Positions 50,749 to 62,553 of a stretch of 64,000 bases of DNA are shown here, piece by piece. Made by a program: the position numbers and the translations under genes. The DNA is taken from assembly GCF_022539505.1 (NCBI RefSeq), contig NC_061514.1, positions 252,576,124 to 252,640,123 of the forward strand, read 5' to 3'. The notes under the pieces are model-generated. The model worked only from the letters and a program-made list of their open reading frames with translations, ran no database searches and had not been told where the DNA came from. The first letter of the stretch is position 1, and the number at the start of each line of letters is the position of its first letter. The stretch is from Lolium rigidum. Taxonomy: Eukaryota > Streptophyta > Magnoliopsida > Poales > Poaceae.

Positions 50749-51698
50749 TTAATCTCCAATAATGAATCGGGATCCCAAATAGTTGACAGGAAACTGGCCT
50801 TGCCCACAACCAAACAGCTCCGTGTAAGTGGCAACCGAGTCCTGGGCTCCACCGAAGCAGAACAATTCACTTTTCTGGAAATTAATTTTAAGGCCCGATA
50901 ATTGCTCAAAAGCATCCAAGATTAGCTTTAGATTCTGAGCTTTATCGAGGTCATGTTCCATAAATAAAATTGTATCATCAGCGTATTGAAGGATTGATAA
51001 GCTCCCATCAACTAGATGAGGGATCACCCCTTCAATAAGACCATCAGACTTAGCATATTTGATCAAGATAGCGAGCATATTAGCCACAATGTTGAACAAA
51101 AGTGGTGATAGAGGATCCCCTTGGCGTAAATATTTTCTAGTCTGGAAGAAATGTCCTGTGTCATCATTAACACGGTCGAAACACTTCCTCCAGACACGAA
51201 ATCATTGATCAAAGCACGCCACTCTGGTTAAAAACCTTTCATACTGAGTGTCTGATGGAGAAAGGACCACTTTACTTTATCGTAGGCCTTCTCGAAATCT
51301 AGCTTTAAAACAACCCCATTCATCTTGTTGGTATGAAGCTCATGCAACGTTCCATGTAGGACCACTACCTCTTCTAGGATATTACGTTCTTGCATAAATG
51401 CAGTCTGCGACGACCTCACCACATGATCAGCCACTGAATTTAGTCTAACGGCGGCCACTTTCATGAAAATCTTGAAACTTACATTTGAGAGACAGATTGG
51501 TCTATACTGCTGAATCCGTTCTGCCTCCATAACCTTAGGTAACAAGATAACCTCCCCGAAATTTAGACGAAATAGCTCCAACTGTCCAGCGTGTAAAACT
51601 CTAAACATTTGTAGCAGGTCTATTTTAAAGGTGTCCCAAAAAGTTTGATAAAACTCAGCAATGAAATCATCTGGACATGGGGCTTTATTATGTTCCAT
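50749..51698 (-). pseudogene. LINE reverse transcriptase with intact YADD
   Basis: The first frame (51698-51228) has MEHNKAPCPDDFIAEFYQ, YRPICLSNVSFKIFMKV and motif A KLDFEKAYDKVKW. The second frame (51099-50749) has the end of motif B and the catalytic QYADDTILFMEHD, then GLKINFQKSELFCFG. A frameshift near 51100-51228 and an early stop separate them. Confidence 0.88.
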
Positions 51699-52233
51699 TT
51701 GAAAAATAGCTTTATTAACTTCATCCTCAGAATAAGGAGCCGTTAATAGAGCATTCTCTTCCGGAGATACTTGGGGTATGTCAGCTACTTGGGATCCATC
51801 CAGAGAGAAAGAACTCTCCTCCGGTGGACCAAATAGCCATTTATACTAATTAGTAATGTAAGATTTGAGTTGATCATGGCCTTCAATTAACCCCTCATTC
51901 TGTACTAAGATTCAATACACTTTTTCGTGTGATGGCCATTGGCAATCCCATGAAAATATCTAGTATTCGAATCACCTTCTAGAATGAATTGAGCCTTTAA
52001 AATAAGGTACCATTTCAACTCCTCTTCCCGAAGAAGACTTGCTAATTGAGCATTAGATTGGATTTTTAAATCCACTTCCATGCTCGTTAGGGGTCGAACT
52101 TCAATGTATGCCCCTAGCTCATCAATTATGGTGGATAAGCGTAGCTTCTCTGTTTTGAGAGTACCAACTATATGACTGGCCCATCCAGAAAGGTGTTTGC
52201 GTAGAGCATGCATCTTATGATTCCACCTTAATA

Positions 52234-52803
52234 TCAGGGTGTTACCAGGCACTGGTCTTTCCCATACATTTTAATCATCTCGTGAAAACCATTCTGTTGT
52301 AGCCATCCAAGTTCAAACTTGAACGGTCGTTTAGACGGCAGTCTTGATATCCCATTAGTCAAAAGTATGGGAGCATGGTCCGACAATTTTTCAATACGTT
52401 CCAGAGCGCGTACAGACACCATAGGGTACTTATCTTCCCAAGTAGTGTCCATTAGCATGCGATCTAGTTTCTCGTATGTTGGGTCAGGAAAATTGTTAGC
52501 CCAAGTGAACTGTTGGCCTACCATATCAAGCTCTCTTAGGTCTAAGATATCAATGATAACATTAAACAAGAAAGGCCAGTGGTCATTAAATTGGCCTTTA
52601 CTTTTCTCATTTCGGAATCTAAGAAAATTGAAATCCCCCCCTGTGAGAATGGGATGTGGATCGTCCTTTGCAAGATTAACGAGCTCACGTAAAAAGTCGG
52701 CCTTAAACTGATTCTGGGCTGCTTGATGGCTGTGAAATACGCCATATTTTATCGCGTTTAAACCATTAGCTAAGTCAAGAAATTGACTAAGTTTACCTCT
52801 CAA
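52234..52803 (-). pseudogene. LINE endonuclease, C-terminal part
   Basis: It contains QNQFKADFLRELVNL, the GGDFNFLRFRNEKS box with catalytic Asp and Asn present, DLRELDMVGQQFTWAN, and the SDHAPILL box. The N-terminal half (with the catalytic Glu) is missing, so it is truncated. Confidence 0.85.
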
Positions 52804-53564
52804 CTTTCCACTAATGACTAATCAATGCGAATATGTGCAATATCTTTTATTTTTGGATGATGTGTAGGAAATCACTAATGACAAATGGGCCTGCAATTAC
52901 TGTAGAAAATCGCGTCAGGAGCATGGAAGAGTTGACTACGCTTGAAAAGGCGTTTCCAGGAGCTTTAACGGGCACCGGTACAGGCAAGCCCCGCCCGTAC
53001 TATGCGCCCGTTTGTACCATGCACCGCTGCGTTCTCGAGGTCAAATCCTATAAGTTTCGTGAAGGGACCGACGCTGAAAAGAGAGCCATTCGTCGCCAAA
53101 CAGAGCCACCATCCACCAGATCCATCTGCACCACACCGAAGGAGATCCATCACCATAGTTCATCTATCTCCCATCTCCCATCTCCTCCGTAGCCATAGCC
53201 ATCACCATTTTAATAGAGATCTTTTTGAGAATTGACGACCATTGTAAGAATATTATGATTTCAATCTAAGTATTTTACACAATGATTTCTATCTTTGTAT
53301 TTGATCTTGATATTATGTGTGAGTAGTCCTCACGGACTGCGGGTTGGGTGAATCCTCGCAGCGTTTATGTGCATCTAATCTTATTATTATGTGTAAGGAT
53401 TGAATATGAGTTTTGCAATCTTGTATCCTTGTCTCTTTGCCTCATCTTGATGATCTGCAGGTACCCATATCATTCGAGTCGATCAAGGGAAGAGGTGGGA
53501 TGAGTGGAGAAGGGCGTGCTACTGCGAAACCTCAGTAATAGAAAGGGTAAAGTAATGGTACATG
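52804..53564. other. Unclassified spacer
   Basis: A CT-rich stretch (about 53110-53190, CATCTCC/ATCACCAT repeats) resembles a plant 5' leader, followed by AT-rich sequence. No coding frame above about 120 codons and none convincing. Confidence 0.35.
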
Positions 53565-55019
53565 TGTGGGACCCTGGACTTACCAGTCTGAAACTCCTGT
53601 TATGCATACAATTTCACGATCCCAAGATTATTCCATCGTGAATACATAACCGAACTGATACCAGATTACATCATCCATTACAGTACCGAATTAACATTAA
53701 TACGGAAGTCTTACATCATAGGCCATCAAGGCCGTAGTTCAGCAAACAGCAGCGGAAACAACTTGACTCCAAAACCGGTGGAACCCAAGTCAGGCCTTTA
53801 CCCTACAAGCGACTGACTGGGAGAGCGTCCTAGTTCGCGTCTTCGGTGTCGTACTCCTCTTCTTCGTAGTACTCCTCTTCACAATCTGGCCAAGTAAAGA
53901 GCTAGGACAACAATGCCAATGAGTACGTTTGAAGGTACTCGCAAACCACCTTAGAGAGAAATAAAGGATATGCAATATGGCAGTAGCAAGGAACAGGCAC
54001 TAACTAGGGCTACAAGGAGCGAGAGATAGTTTCTCTCGAGAGTATGACATCTCTATATCTTTGTTGAAAAACCTTTTTGGAAACAAGTTTTCTTTTGAAG
54101 ACTAAAAGGTAAGGAAGACCCATTTTCATTTCCAGCCATCGGAATGACCAAAACAATTTCAACTTTCCACCGTACCTCCCAGGTACATCTCCACCAGTCC
54201 CACTGGCATCGTTCCATACCTCCCAGGTACATTTCCAAAACCTTTTTGGAAAACACCTTTGTAAAACCAAACTCCTTCAATGCCAAGCAACATACTTTCC
54301 CATGTCCATAACCGCGGACACGGCTATTCGAATAGATTTACACTCTACAGAGGTTGTACACTTTCCCCACAAGATCCGAATACTTATTGTGTGGGCATCA
54401 TCCCTGCATAACAACATATGCCACGACAAGTACCCGATCGTAGTTTTTCGCCTGCTCGCCTTAGCCTAAGACATGCCGAATGAGTTGTACCTCCCAACAC
54501 CAGGGCTGTCCAGGAGTAGCAAGGTCCCCATCACACTCGACCCTCCGGAATGCCATTCAACCACTTAGGCATGTTTCAATGGGAGCTCATAAGTTGTACC
54601 CCGCGTACCTAAACAGGCAAATGGGTTGCGTCCCTTCTCATGGCAAGAACCCCGGTTGAAGCGTCCATGGTCGGACTGCCACTACACTTGCAGGACTCAA
54701 ACTAAGGCGAGACAAACTACTACTCTACGCCATGTCCCACTTAAGGGTAATGTGGTTGTACTGGCTAGGTCCGGTTAGGTACCCAGTCACCAAAGTTTTT
54801 CGAAAAAAAATTCTCCACTTGCCTCCAGCAACTTTCTTCCCAAAAACCTTTTCCTTTTCACAAACTCACACTTGGACAGGGCTACCCCACTCCAAGGTTT
54901 TCGAAACACTTCTTTTCTTGAAAACATTTTCACAAACCTTTTTAAAGAGGGTTCCCAACCTATAGTCTGACCTTTCTTTGAAAAGCGACGACAAGGATGA
55001 TAAGGTGCTAAGCACCACA
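53565..55019 (-). mobile_element. LTR with TGTGG/CCACA ends, about 1455 bp
   Basis: Plus-strand ends are TGTGGGACC at 53565 and AGCACCACA at 55019. Read on the minus strand, it shares with 1-1455 the CTCTG(C/T)AGAGTGTAAA block and the GAGTAC...GTACTC stem, in the same relative order. I infer the same LTR superfamily in opposite orientations. No matching target duplication flanks it, so it is probably one LTR of a larger broken element. Confidence 0.6.
54173..54232. repeat. Direct repeat TACCTCCCAGGTACAT, two copies
   Basis: 54173-54188 and 54217-54232 are identical. TACCTCCCAGGTA is near-palindromic. Confidence 0.9.
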
Positions 55020-56879
55020 TCACTAGTAAGTGTGTGATCAGTAGGTAACACGAGGGCTGCACCCGTATAATAATAAAACTTCGAGTGGTGGAACCACTCA
55101 CATAAATAAATAAAAACCATGCAATTTATAAAAAGTTGTAATAATGCAAGCGCAAGATATTTAGGACAAGGTATGCATCAAGAGGTGGCTTTCCTTGATC
55201 AGCAAAGTGTCCCTGGCCTTCTTCCTCAAATCCTCCAAATTCACCACCTCCTTTGTTTCCGGTGGCGTTCGAATCTAGCATCGCAAAATAAAAAAAAAAG
55301 CAACACACCAAATTAACAAACCACTCCAGAATAGTTCACACAAAAATTTGGTAAAATCACAGTATGTAAAGGTTCACAAACACCAGCTACTGAAAGTGGT
55401 TTAACTAATTTACGGTTTCTAAAACAAAAGATGTGATTTTTTACAATTCCAGAAATGACTTAGGAACCATTTAAATGGTCTAAATCTTTCTGTGAGTCAC
55501 AAAAATGCATGCAGCATACCTACTGAAAGCTAACAACATGTAGAACACACATGCACAAGAATCACATGCAAATAATGTTTTAAATAACCTAGGAAATTTA
55601 AATAAGACAGGAACCAGAGCACACAATTAGCTAGGCACTCCAGTATCGTAGCATCACCAACCAGAGCCAAGCATACCCATGGATAGCTGATGCTAAATGT
55701 GATCTAGCCCCATTGGTTTGGCATTTTTCTGATTTGTAAAAGAATTTACAAAAATCAGATACTGAAAAGGTGTCATGTTTCAATAATAAAATCCTCAGGC
55801 ATAAACTACCACTCTGAGAATTATTTCCTTTGGCATAGAAGTACCCTAGCATGATATCTACCAGTAGCACTTGGGTTTGCTCCAAAATCATTTGTATATT
55901 TCAAACTAAAATTCACAGAAAAGCTCTCTGGTTACTATTTGATTTGCAAACAAAACAACAACCAGGAATCTCCTGCATGTGGGACCAGTGCCAAAAGATG
56001 TGTATTTACATCTACAACACAACAAAATTGACCACATGCATAATGGATCAATACAACTATCATTCCAAATAAAATACCCATACAGTAACATTACAGAAAA
56101 AGATTTATCTACACAGATCTACAACCAAACAACACATGTATGCAATTTTTAGTGGTTAAGATTTTGTTTAGGAGCAACCAGAAATTTGAATCAGAAAATT
56201 TGGGCCTTCGAGGAATAAAAGGAATTTCAAAACCTACAGCAGATCTACCCAAATTTTAACAGGAAAAGGAAATGGGCTGAGGGTGGCGGCGCGGCCCAGA
56301 TCGGCTCAGATTTGCCGCTGGGCAGCCCAGCTTCATCCGCAGAGGCGGGGGAACTGGCGGGCCCGAACCGCTGACTGGGAAGGCCACGCTGGCGCGCGGG
56401 CCAGGGGCTGGAGTGCATGCATCCATTGGATTTCCATCCAATGGCGCTTGCCTCGTCCTCTACCTCACGGCGCGGACGGAGAGCCAGTGTAAACCTTAGA
56501 AGAGCAGAAGCTTCGGGTGATCACCACAGTTAACAGAAACCGTCGAGGATAGGCGCGTTGGAAACAGCGGAGCCGGGGCTACTGAGCGGTGGTCGAGGCG
56601 GCGGAAAAAGCTGCGGTCGGCGATGGTCGACGACAAAGGGCGGCCTCCCTGCTATTCACGGACACGTCACCGTCGGGACAACCTGCATATCAAGAGGGGG
56701 CGCATCAGATTCAGGGTGGATAGGGGTTTATAGAGAGACAGAGAAGAAGGGAAACGGTGACGCGAGGTGACGACAACCTTCACCGCCCCGCGACGGATTT
56801 TGACGACGAGCACGGGCTTTGCAGAGGTAGGATCTCTCCGCTTGGGGAAAGTTGGTGGAGTGAAGGGGAGGCTGGTGGC
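55020..56879 (-). other. Probable LTR-element internal/leader sequence, unclassified
   Basis: On the minus strand 55277-55126 encodes a Gly/Glu-rich piece (MLDSNATGNKGGGEFGGF, then GKPPLDAYLVLN) ending in a stop. It has the look of the tail of a retroelement or captured gene. 56270-56870 is GC-rich with a TATAAACC (minus strand, about 56728-56735) and CT-rich downstream sequence, suggesting a leftward promoter. The part between is AT-rich without signals. I cannot name the element. Confidence 0.3.
56423..56444. repeat. Perfect 9-bp hairpin
   Basis: CCATTGGAT-TTCC-ATCCAATGG. Confidence 0.92.
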
Positions 56880-58472
56880 TGATACGTCTCAAACGTATAT
56901 ATAATTTCTTATGTTCCATGCTACTTTTATGACAATACTCACATGTTTTATACACACAATACATCATTATTATGCATTTTCCGGCACTAACCTATTGACA
57001 AGATGCCGAAGCGCCAATTCTGTTTCTCGCTGTTTTTGGTTTCAGAAATCCTACAAAGGAAATATTCTCGGAATTGGACGAAATCAACGCCCAGGGTCTT
57101 ATTTTTCCATGGAGCTTCCAGAAGACCGAAGAGCATACGAAGTGGGGCCACGAGGCGGCCAGACCATAGGGCGGCGCGACCAAGGAGGGGCCCGCGCCGC
57201 CCTATGGTGTGGGCCCCTCGTCAGCTCCCCGACTCTGCCCTTCCGCCTACTTATACTCTCCGTCGCGAAAACCCTATTACCGAGAGCCACGATACGGAAA
57301 AAGTTCCAGAGACGCCGCCGCCGCCAATCCCATCTCTGGGGATTCGGGAGATCGCCTCCGGCACCCTCGCCGGAGAGGGGAATCATCTCCCGGAGGACTC
57401 TACATCACCATGATCGCCTCCGGATTGATGTGTGAGTAGTTCATCCTTGGACTATGGGTCCATAGCAGTAGCTAGATGGTTGTCTTCTCCTCTTGTGCTA
57501 TCATGTTAGATCTTGTGAGCTGCCTAACATGATCAAGATCATCTATTTGTAATGCTACATGTTGTGTTTGTTGGGATCCGATGAATATGGAATATAATGT
57601 CAAGTTGATTATTGATCTATCATATATGTGTTGTTTATGTTCTTGCATGCTCTCCGTTGCTAGTAGAGGCTCGGCCAAGTTGATACTTGTGACTCCAAGA
57701 GGGAGTATTTATGCTCGATAGTGGGTTCATGCCTCCATTGAATGCGGGACGAGTGATGAGAAAGTTCTAAGGTTGTGGATGTGTTGTTGCCACTAGGGAT
57801 AAAACATCAATGCTTTGTCTAAGGATATTTGTGTTGATTACATTACGCACCATACTTAATGCAATTGTCCGTTGTTTGCAACTTAATACCTGGAAGGGGT
57901 GCGGATGCTAACCCGAAGGTGGACTTTTCAGGCATAGATGCATGCTGGATAGCGGTCTATGTACTTTGTCGTAATGCCCTGATTAAATCTCTATTAGTCA
58001 TCGTGATATGTATGTGCATTGTTATGCCCTCTCTATTTGTCAATTGCCCAACTGTAATTTATTCACCCAACATGCTATTTCTTATTGGAGAGACACCACT
58101 AGTGAACTGTGGACCTCCATTCTTTTGCATCTGAAATACAATCTACTGCAAACTCTGTCTCTGTTGTTCTTCGCAAACAAACATCATTCTCCACATCATA
58201 CGTTTAATCCTTTGTTTACAGCAAGCCGGTGAGATTGACAACCTCACTCTTAAGTTGGGGCGAAGTATTTTGATTGTGTTGTGCAGGTTCCACGTTGGCG
58301 CCGGAATCCCTGGTGTTGCGCCGCACTACACTCCGTCACCAACAACCTTCACGTGGCCCTTGACTCCTACTGGTTCGATAACCTTGGTTTCTTACTGAGG
58401 GAAAACTTACTGCTTTGCGCATCACACCTTCCTCTTGGGGTTCCCAATAGACGTGTGTTTCACGCGCCATCA
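56880..58472 (+). mobile_element. 5' LTR of element E4
   Basis: It starts TGATACGTCTCAAACG and ends CGCGCCATCA; 1593 bp. It belongs to the same family as E0-E3, nearest by eye to the E1 LTR. The preceding five bases GTGGC (56875-56879) are the expected target duplication; the partner is not in the window. Confidence 0.9.
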
Positions 58473-58483
58473 AGCATATTTTC

Positions 58484-58501
58484 TGGCGCCGTTGCCGGGG
58501 A
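58484..58501 (+). other. Primer-binding site of E4
   Basis: TGGCGCCGTTGCCGGGGA, eleven bases after the LTR end. Confidence 0.85.
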
Positions 58502-58721
58502 GATCAAGACACGCTGCAAGGGGAGTCTCCCACATCCAATCTCTTTACTTTGTTTTTATCTTGCTTTACTTTATTTTATTTACTGCTTTGTTTGCTTTCT
58601 CTATGTCAAAAATACAAAAAAAATTAGTTACTTGCATTTACTTTATTTACTATCTTGTTTGCGTTCTCTATATTAAAAACACAAAAAAATTAGTTACTTG
58701 CATTTACTTTATTTTGTTATC

Positions 58722-59921
58722 ATGTCTAGTCCTGCACTTGTTACTCCGTCACCCGAGGAATTGATCTTTACTTTTAAACAAGGGAGTGAGGAGAGTTTTG
58801 AAGAAGCTTGGTCTAGAATTTTGGATTTTTATGGTAAAACAGAACCTAGAATGACTCTAAGTTTGCTTCTTAGTAATTTTTATTTTGGGCTTATTGTTCG
58901 CTATAGATATGCTTTGGATGCTTTAGTGGGAGGAGATTTCCTTCACTGCGATGGGGATCAAGCTTTTAATGCCATAAAGAAATTGGTTACATCATCTAGC
59001 TCAGCTAGTAATTTCGATTCATATCTTGCTAGTATTTATGATAGATTAAACACTCTTGAAACAAATATATCTTGTTTAAAAGAAGGGTACAACCAGATTC
59101 GTGAATATTATGATTATGTTCCAGTAAATTTTAAACCTTCAATGTGGATCCCTACTATTAAAGTTGCTATTTGTGGTGAAACTTTTTATGCCCGCTGTGA
59201 TATTATGTCTGAGTTTTGCCTTATGCCTAAAAGTATCTATGAATCTTTGACACTTTGGGAACTTACTGAAGGTGGAGAAGGAATAACTCTTACTGATAAT
59301 TCTGTTATAATTCCTGAGGGGATAGCTGAAGGTGTGTTCACAACCTTTCTTGGAAAAACGGTATCCACTGATTACCTCATTATTGAATGTGTAGGGACAG
59401 TACAAATCACACTTGAAAGATCCCTCCTGAAACTCCTGGGAGCAACCATAGATGTGGGAAAAGGCACTCTAAATTTTACTTCTACACCTGGATGCGGTCA
59501 AGTATTTCCTAGACCAAAGAGTAAGAATAAGAGTAAGAAGGATAGGCGCAAAGCCCCTGGTAATAATGCAATTGTCTGTTGTTTGCAACTTAATACTGGA
59601 AGGGGTTCGGATGATAACCTGAAGGTGGACTTTTTAGGCATAGATGCATGCTGGATAGAGGTCTATGTACTTTGTCGTAATGCCCTGATTAAATCTCATA
59701 GTAGTCATCGTGATATGTATGTGCATTGTTATGCCCTCTCTATTTGTCAATTGCCCAACCGTAATTTGTTCACCCAACATGTCATTTATCTTATGGGAGA
59801 GACACCACTAGTGAACTGTGGACCCCGGTCCATTCTTTTACATCCGAAATACAATCTACCGCAAACTCTGTTCTTTACTGTTCTTCGCAAACAAACATCA
59901 TTTTCCACACCATACGTTTAA
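58722..59921 (+). CDS. Chimeric ORF: E4 gag/protease-like protein reading into an LTR
   Basis: A 399-codon open frame. I use the second ATG (MSSPALVTPS), because the E1 homologue starts MSNP; an ATG eight codons earlier is in frame. Residues 10-80 match the E1 gag (FKQGSEESFEEAW, LLSNFYFGL, YALDALVGGDF). Residues 100-130 are coiled-coil-like. Residues 145-255 align with the protease region of E3/E5 (MPKSIYESL, LLKLLGATIDVGKGTLNF), but the catalytic box reads C-D-I-M-S instead of C-D-L-G-A. A Lys-rich tail ends at about 281. From there to the stop the frame is translated LTR sequence (59566 onward) and has no protein meaning. No zinc knuckle, RT or integrase. Expression is unlikely. Confidence 0.6.
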   Translation: MSSPALVTPSPEELIFTFKQGSEESFEEAWSRILDFYGKTEPRMTLSLLLSNFYFGLIVRYRYALDALVGGDFLHCDGDQAFNAIKKLVTSSSSASNFDSYLASIYDRLNTLETNISCLKEGYNQIREYYDYVPVNFKPSMWIPTIKVAICGETFYARCDIMSEFCLMPKSIYESLTLWELTEGGEGITLTDNSVIIPEGIAEGVFTTFLGKTVSTDYLIIECVGTVQITLERSLLKLLGATIDVGKGTLNFTSTPGCGQVFPRPKSKNKSKKDRRKAPGNNAIVCCLQLNTGRGSDDNLKVDFLGIDACWIEVYVLCRNALIKSHSSHRDMYVHCYALSICQLPNRNLFTQHVIYLMGETPLVNCGPRSILLHPKYNLPQTLFFTVLRKQTSFSTPYV

Positions 59922-60185
59922 TCCTTTGTTTACAGCAAGCCAGTGAGATTGACAACCTCACTATTAAGTTGGGGCAAAGTATTGTGATTGTGTTGTGCAG
60001 GTTCCACGTTGGCGCCGGAATCCATGGTGTTGCGCCGCACTACACTCCGTCACCAACAACCTTCACGTGTTCCTTGACACCTACTGGTTCGATAACCTTG
60101 GTTTCATACTGAGGGAAAACTCGCTGCTGTACGCATCACACCTTCCTCTTGGGGTTCCCAACAGACGTGTGTCAACACGCCAACA
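59566..60185 (+). mobile_element. 5'-truncated LTR of E5
   Basis: 620 bp homologous to the last 615 bp of the E4 LTR, beginning mid-LTR at AATGCAATTGTCTG and ending CGCCAACA. It is joined directly to E4 internal sequence with no LTR end, so the junction is a deletion or illegitimate recombination, not an insertion. Confidence 0.85.
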
Positions 60186-60198
60186 GCAAGGATTTTTC

Positions 60199-60216
60199 TG
60201 GCGCCGTTGCCGGGGA
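60199..60216 (+). other. Primer-binding site of E5
   Basis: TGGCGCCGTTGCCGGGGA, thirteen bases after the LTR end. Confidence 0.85.
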
Positions 60217-60445
60217 GATCAAGACTCGCTGCAAGGGGAGTCTCCCACATCCAATCTCTTTACTTTGTTTTTATCTTGCTTTAATTTACTTTATTTACTG
60301 CTTTGTTTGCTTCCTATATCAGAAATACAAAAAAGTTAGTTGCTAGTTTTACTTTATTTACTGTCTTGTTCTCCATATTAAAAACACAAAAAAATTAGTT
60401 ACTTGCATTTACTTTATTTAGTTTGCTTTATTTACTACTGCTAAA

Positions 60446-62553
60446 ATGGGTAATGCTGAGAATACTAAGTTGTGTGACTTCACTAGCACAAATAATAATG
60501 ATTTCCTATGCACACCTATTGCTCCACCTGCTACTACAACAGAATTTTTTGAAATTAAACCTGCTTTACTAAATCTTGTTATGAGAGATCAATTTTCTGG
60601 TATTAGTTCTGATGATGCTGCTGCCCATCTTAATAATTTTGTTGAACTTTGTGAAATGCAAAAGTATAAGGATGTAGATGGTGACATTATAAAATTAAAA
60701 TTGTTTCCTTTCTCCTTAAGAGGAAGAGCTAAAGATTGGTGCTATCTTTGCCTAAAAATAGTATTGATTCATGGACTAAATGTAAAGATGCTTTCATTGG
60801 TAGATATTATCCTCCCGCTAAAATTATATCCTTGAGAAGTAGCATAATAAATTTTAAGCAATTGGATAATGAACATGTTGCTCAAGCATGGGAGAGAATG
60901 AAATCTTTGGTGAAGAATTTCCCTACCCATGGACTGACTACTTGGATGATCATCCAAACCTTCTATGCAGGATTGAATTTTTCTTCGCGGAACCTATTGG
61001 ATTCAGCTGCTGGAGGTACCTTTATGTCCATCACTTTGGGGGCGGCAACAAAGCTTCTTGATAATATGATGATCAATTACTCCGAATGGCACACTGAAAG
61101 GGCTCCACAAGGTAAGAAGGTAAATTTTGTTGAAGAAACCTCCTCCTTGAGTGATAAGATTGATGCTATTATGTCTATGCTTGTGAATGGTAGATCTAAT
61201 GTTGATCCTAATAATGTTACTTTAGCTTCATTGGTTGCTCAAGAAGAGCATGTTGATGTGAACTTCATTAAAAGTAATAATTTCAACAACAATGCTTATA
61301 GGAATAATTCCGGTAACAACTATAGGCCATATCCTTCTAATAATGGTAATGGTTATGGTAATTCTTATGGTAATTCTTACAACAATAATAGGAGTGTACC
61401 CTCTGGTCTTGAAGCCATGCTTAAAGAATTTATTAGTACACAAACTCGCTTTTAACAAATCTGTTGAAGAAAAGCTTGGTAAAATTGATGTTCTTGCTTC
61501 TAAGGTTGATAGTCTTGCCTCTGATGTTGATCTTTTAAAATTGAAAGTTATGCCTAATGAAGATAAAGATATTAAGTCATTTGCTACAGAAAACGCCATC
61601 CAAGTTCGAATTAATGAGAATATTAGATTGATGGCTGAATTGCATGCTAGGTGGGAAAGAGAAGAAAAACTAGCTAAAGAGAATAATGTAGCTAAAGTTT
61701 GGACTATTACCACCACTAGTAATGATAATGCTTCAAATGTTGCTACACCCCCTACTATCAATGGTAAAATAATTGGTGTTAGCAATGTCTCTACTCCTAG
61801 TGCAAAGCGTGCAAAATTGGCTGAAACTGCTAAACTGCTGAAACTGTTTGTGATAAAACTGCTGAATTTTTTTAAAATATTGGGGACAATGATCCCATTG
61901 CCGTAGATCATAATGTTTTAGATTTTGATGATTGTCACATCTCTGAAGTTATTAAGTTCTTACAAAAACTTGCTAGAAGTCCCAATGCTAGTGCTATAAA
62001 TTTGGCATTTACAAAACATATTACAAATGCTCTCATAAAAGCTAGAGAGAAGAAACTAAAACTTGAAACTTCTATACCTAGGAAGTTGGAAGATGGTTGG
62101 GAGCCCATCATTAAGATGAAGGTCAATGATTTTGATTGTAATGCTTTATGTGATCTTGGTGCAAGTATTTCTGTTATGCCTAAGAAAATCTATGATATGC
62201 TTGACTTGCCACCATTGAAAAATTGTTATTTGGATGTTAATCTTGCTGATAATGCTATAAAGAAACCTTTGGGGAGGATTGACAATGTTCGAATTATGAT
62301 TAACAATAACCTTGTCCCCGTTGATTTTGTTGTCTTGGATATTGAATGCAATGCATCTTGTCCCATTATTTTGGGAAGACATTTTCTTCGAACTGTTGGT
62401 GCTATTATTGATATGAAGGAAGGTAATATTAATTATCAATTTCCTCTCAAGAAAGGTATGGAACACTTCCCTAGAAAGATAATGAAGTTACCTTATGATT
62501 CTATTATTAGAATAAATTATGATCTTGATGCTTCGTCTCTTGATAATACTTGA
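60446..62553 (+). pseudogene. gag-protease of E5, three frameshifts
   Basis: The start MGNAENTKLCDF is nearly identical to E3. The gag domain (FSGISSDDAAAHLNNFVELC, then GDIIKLKLFPFSLRGRAKDW) shifts frame near 60740 and continues (RYYPPAKIISLRSSIINF, MIIQTFYAGLNFSSRNLLDS). An Asn/Tyr/Gly-rich arm follows to about 61450, where a one-base shift occurs. A coiled-coil-like segment (KSVEEKLGKIDVLASKVDSL) precedes another shift near 61830. Retropepsin follows with NALCDLGASISVMPKKIYDML and CPIILGRHFLRT, ending DASSLDNT. No CCHC knuckle and no pol afterwards. It is the best template for this family's protein in the window. Confidence 0.88.

Larger units (their letters stand above)
49590..52803 (-). 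mobile_element. 5'-truncated LINE, L1-type (second copy)
   Basis: Same domain order as the LINE at 13.3-17.0 kb but better preserved. The endonuclease C-terminal half is at 52720-52234, the linker at 52252-51905, RT at 51698-50749 and the C-terminal region at 50632-50252. It is truncated within the endonuclease. The 3' end near 49590 lacks an obvious poly(A). Confidence 0.8.

Noticed and set aside
53565..55019. Solo LTR with target duplication
   Set aside because: The flanks (ACATG and TCACT) do not match, so a solo LTR is not supported.
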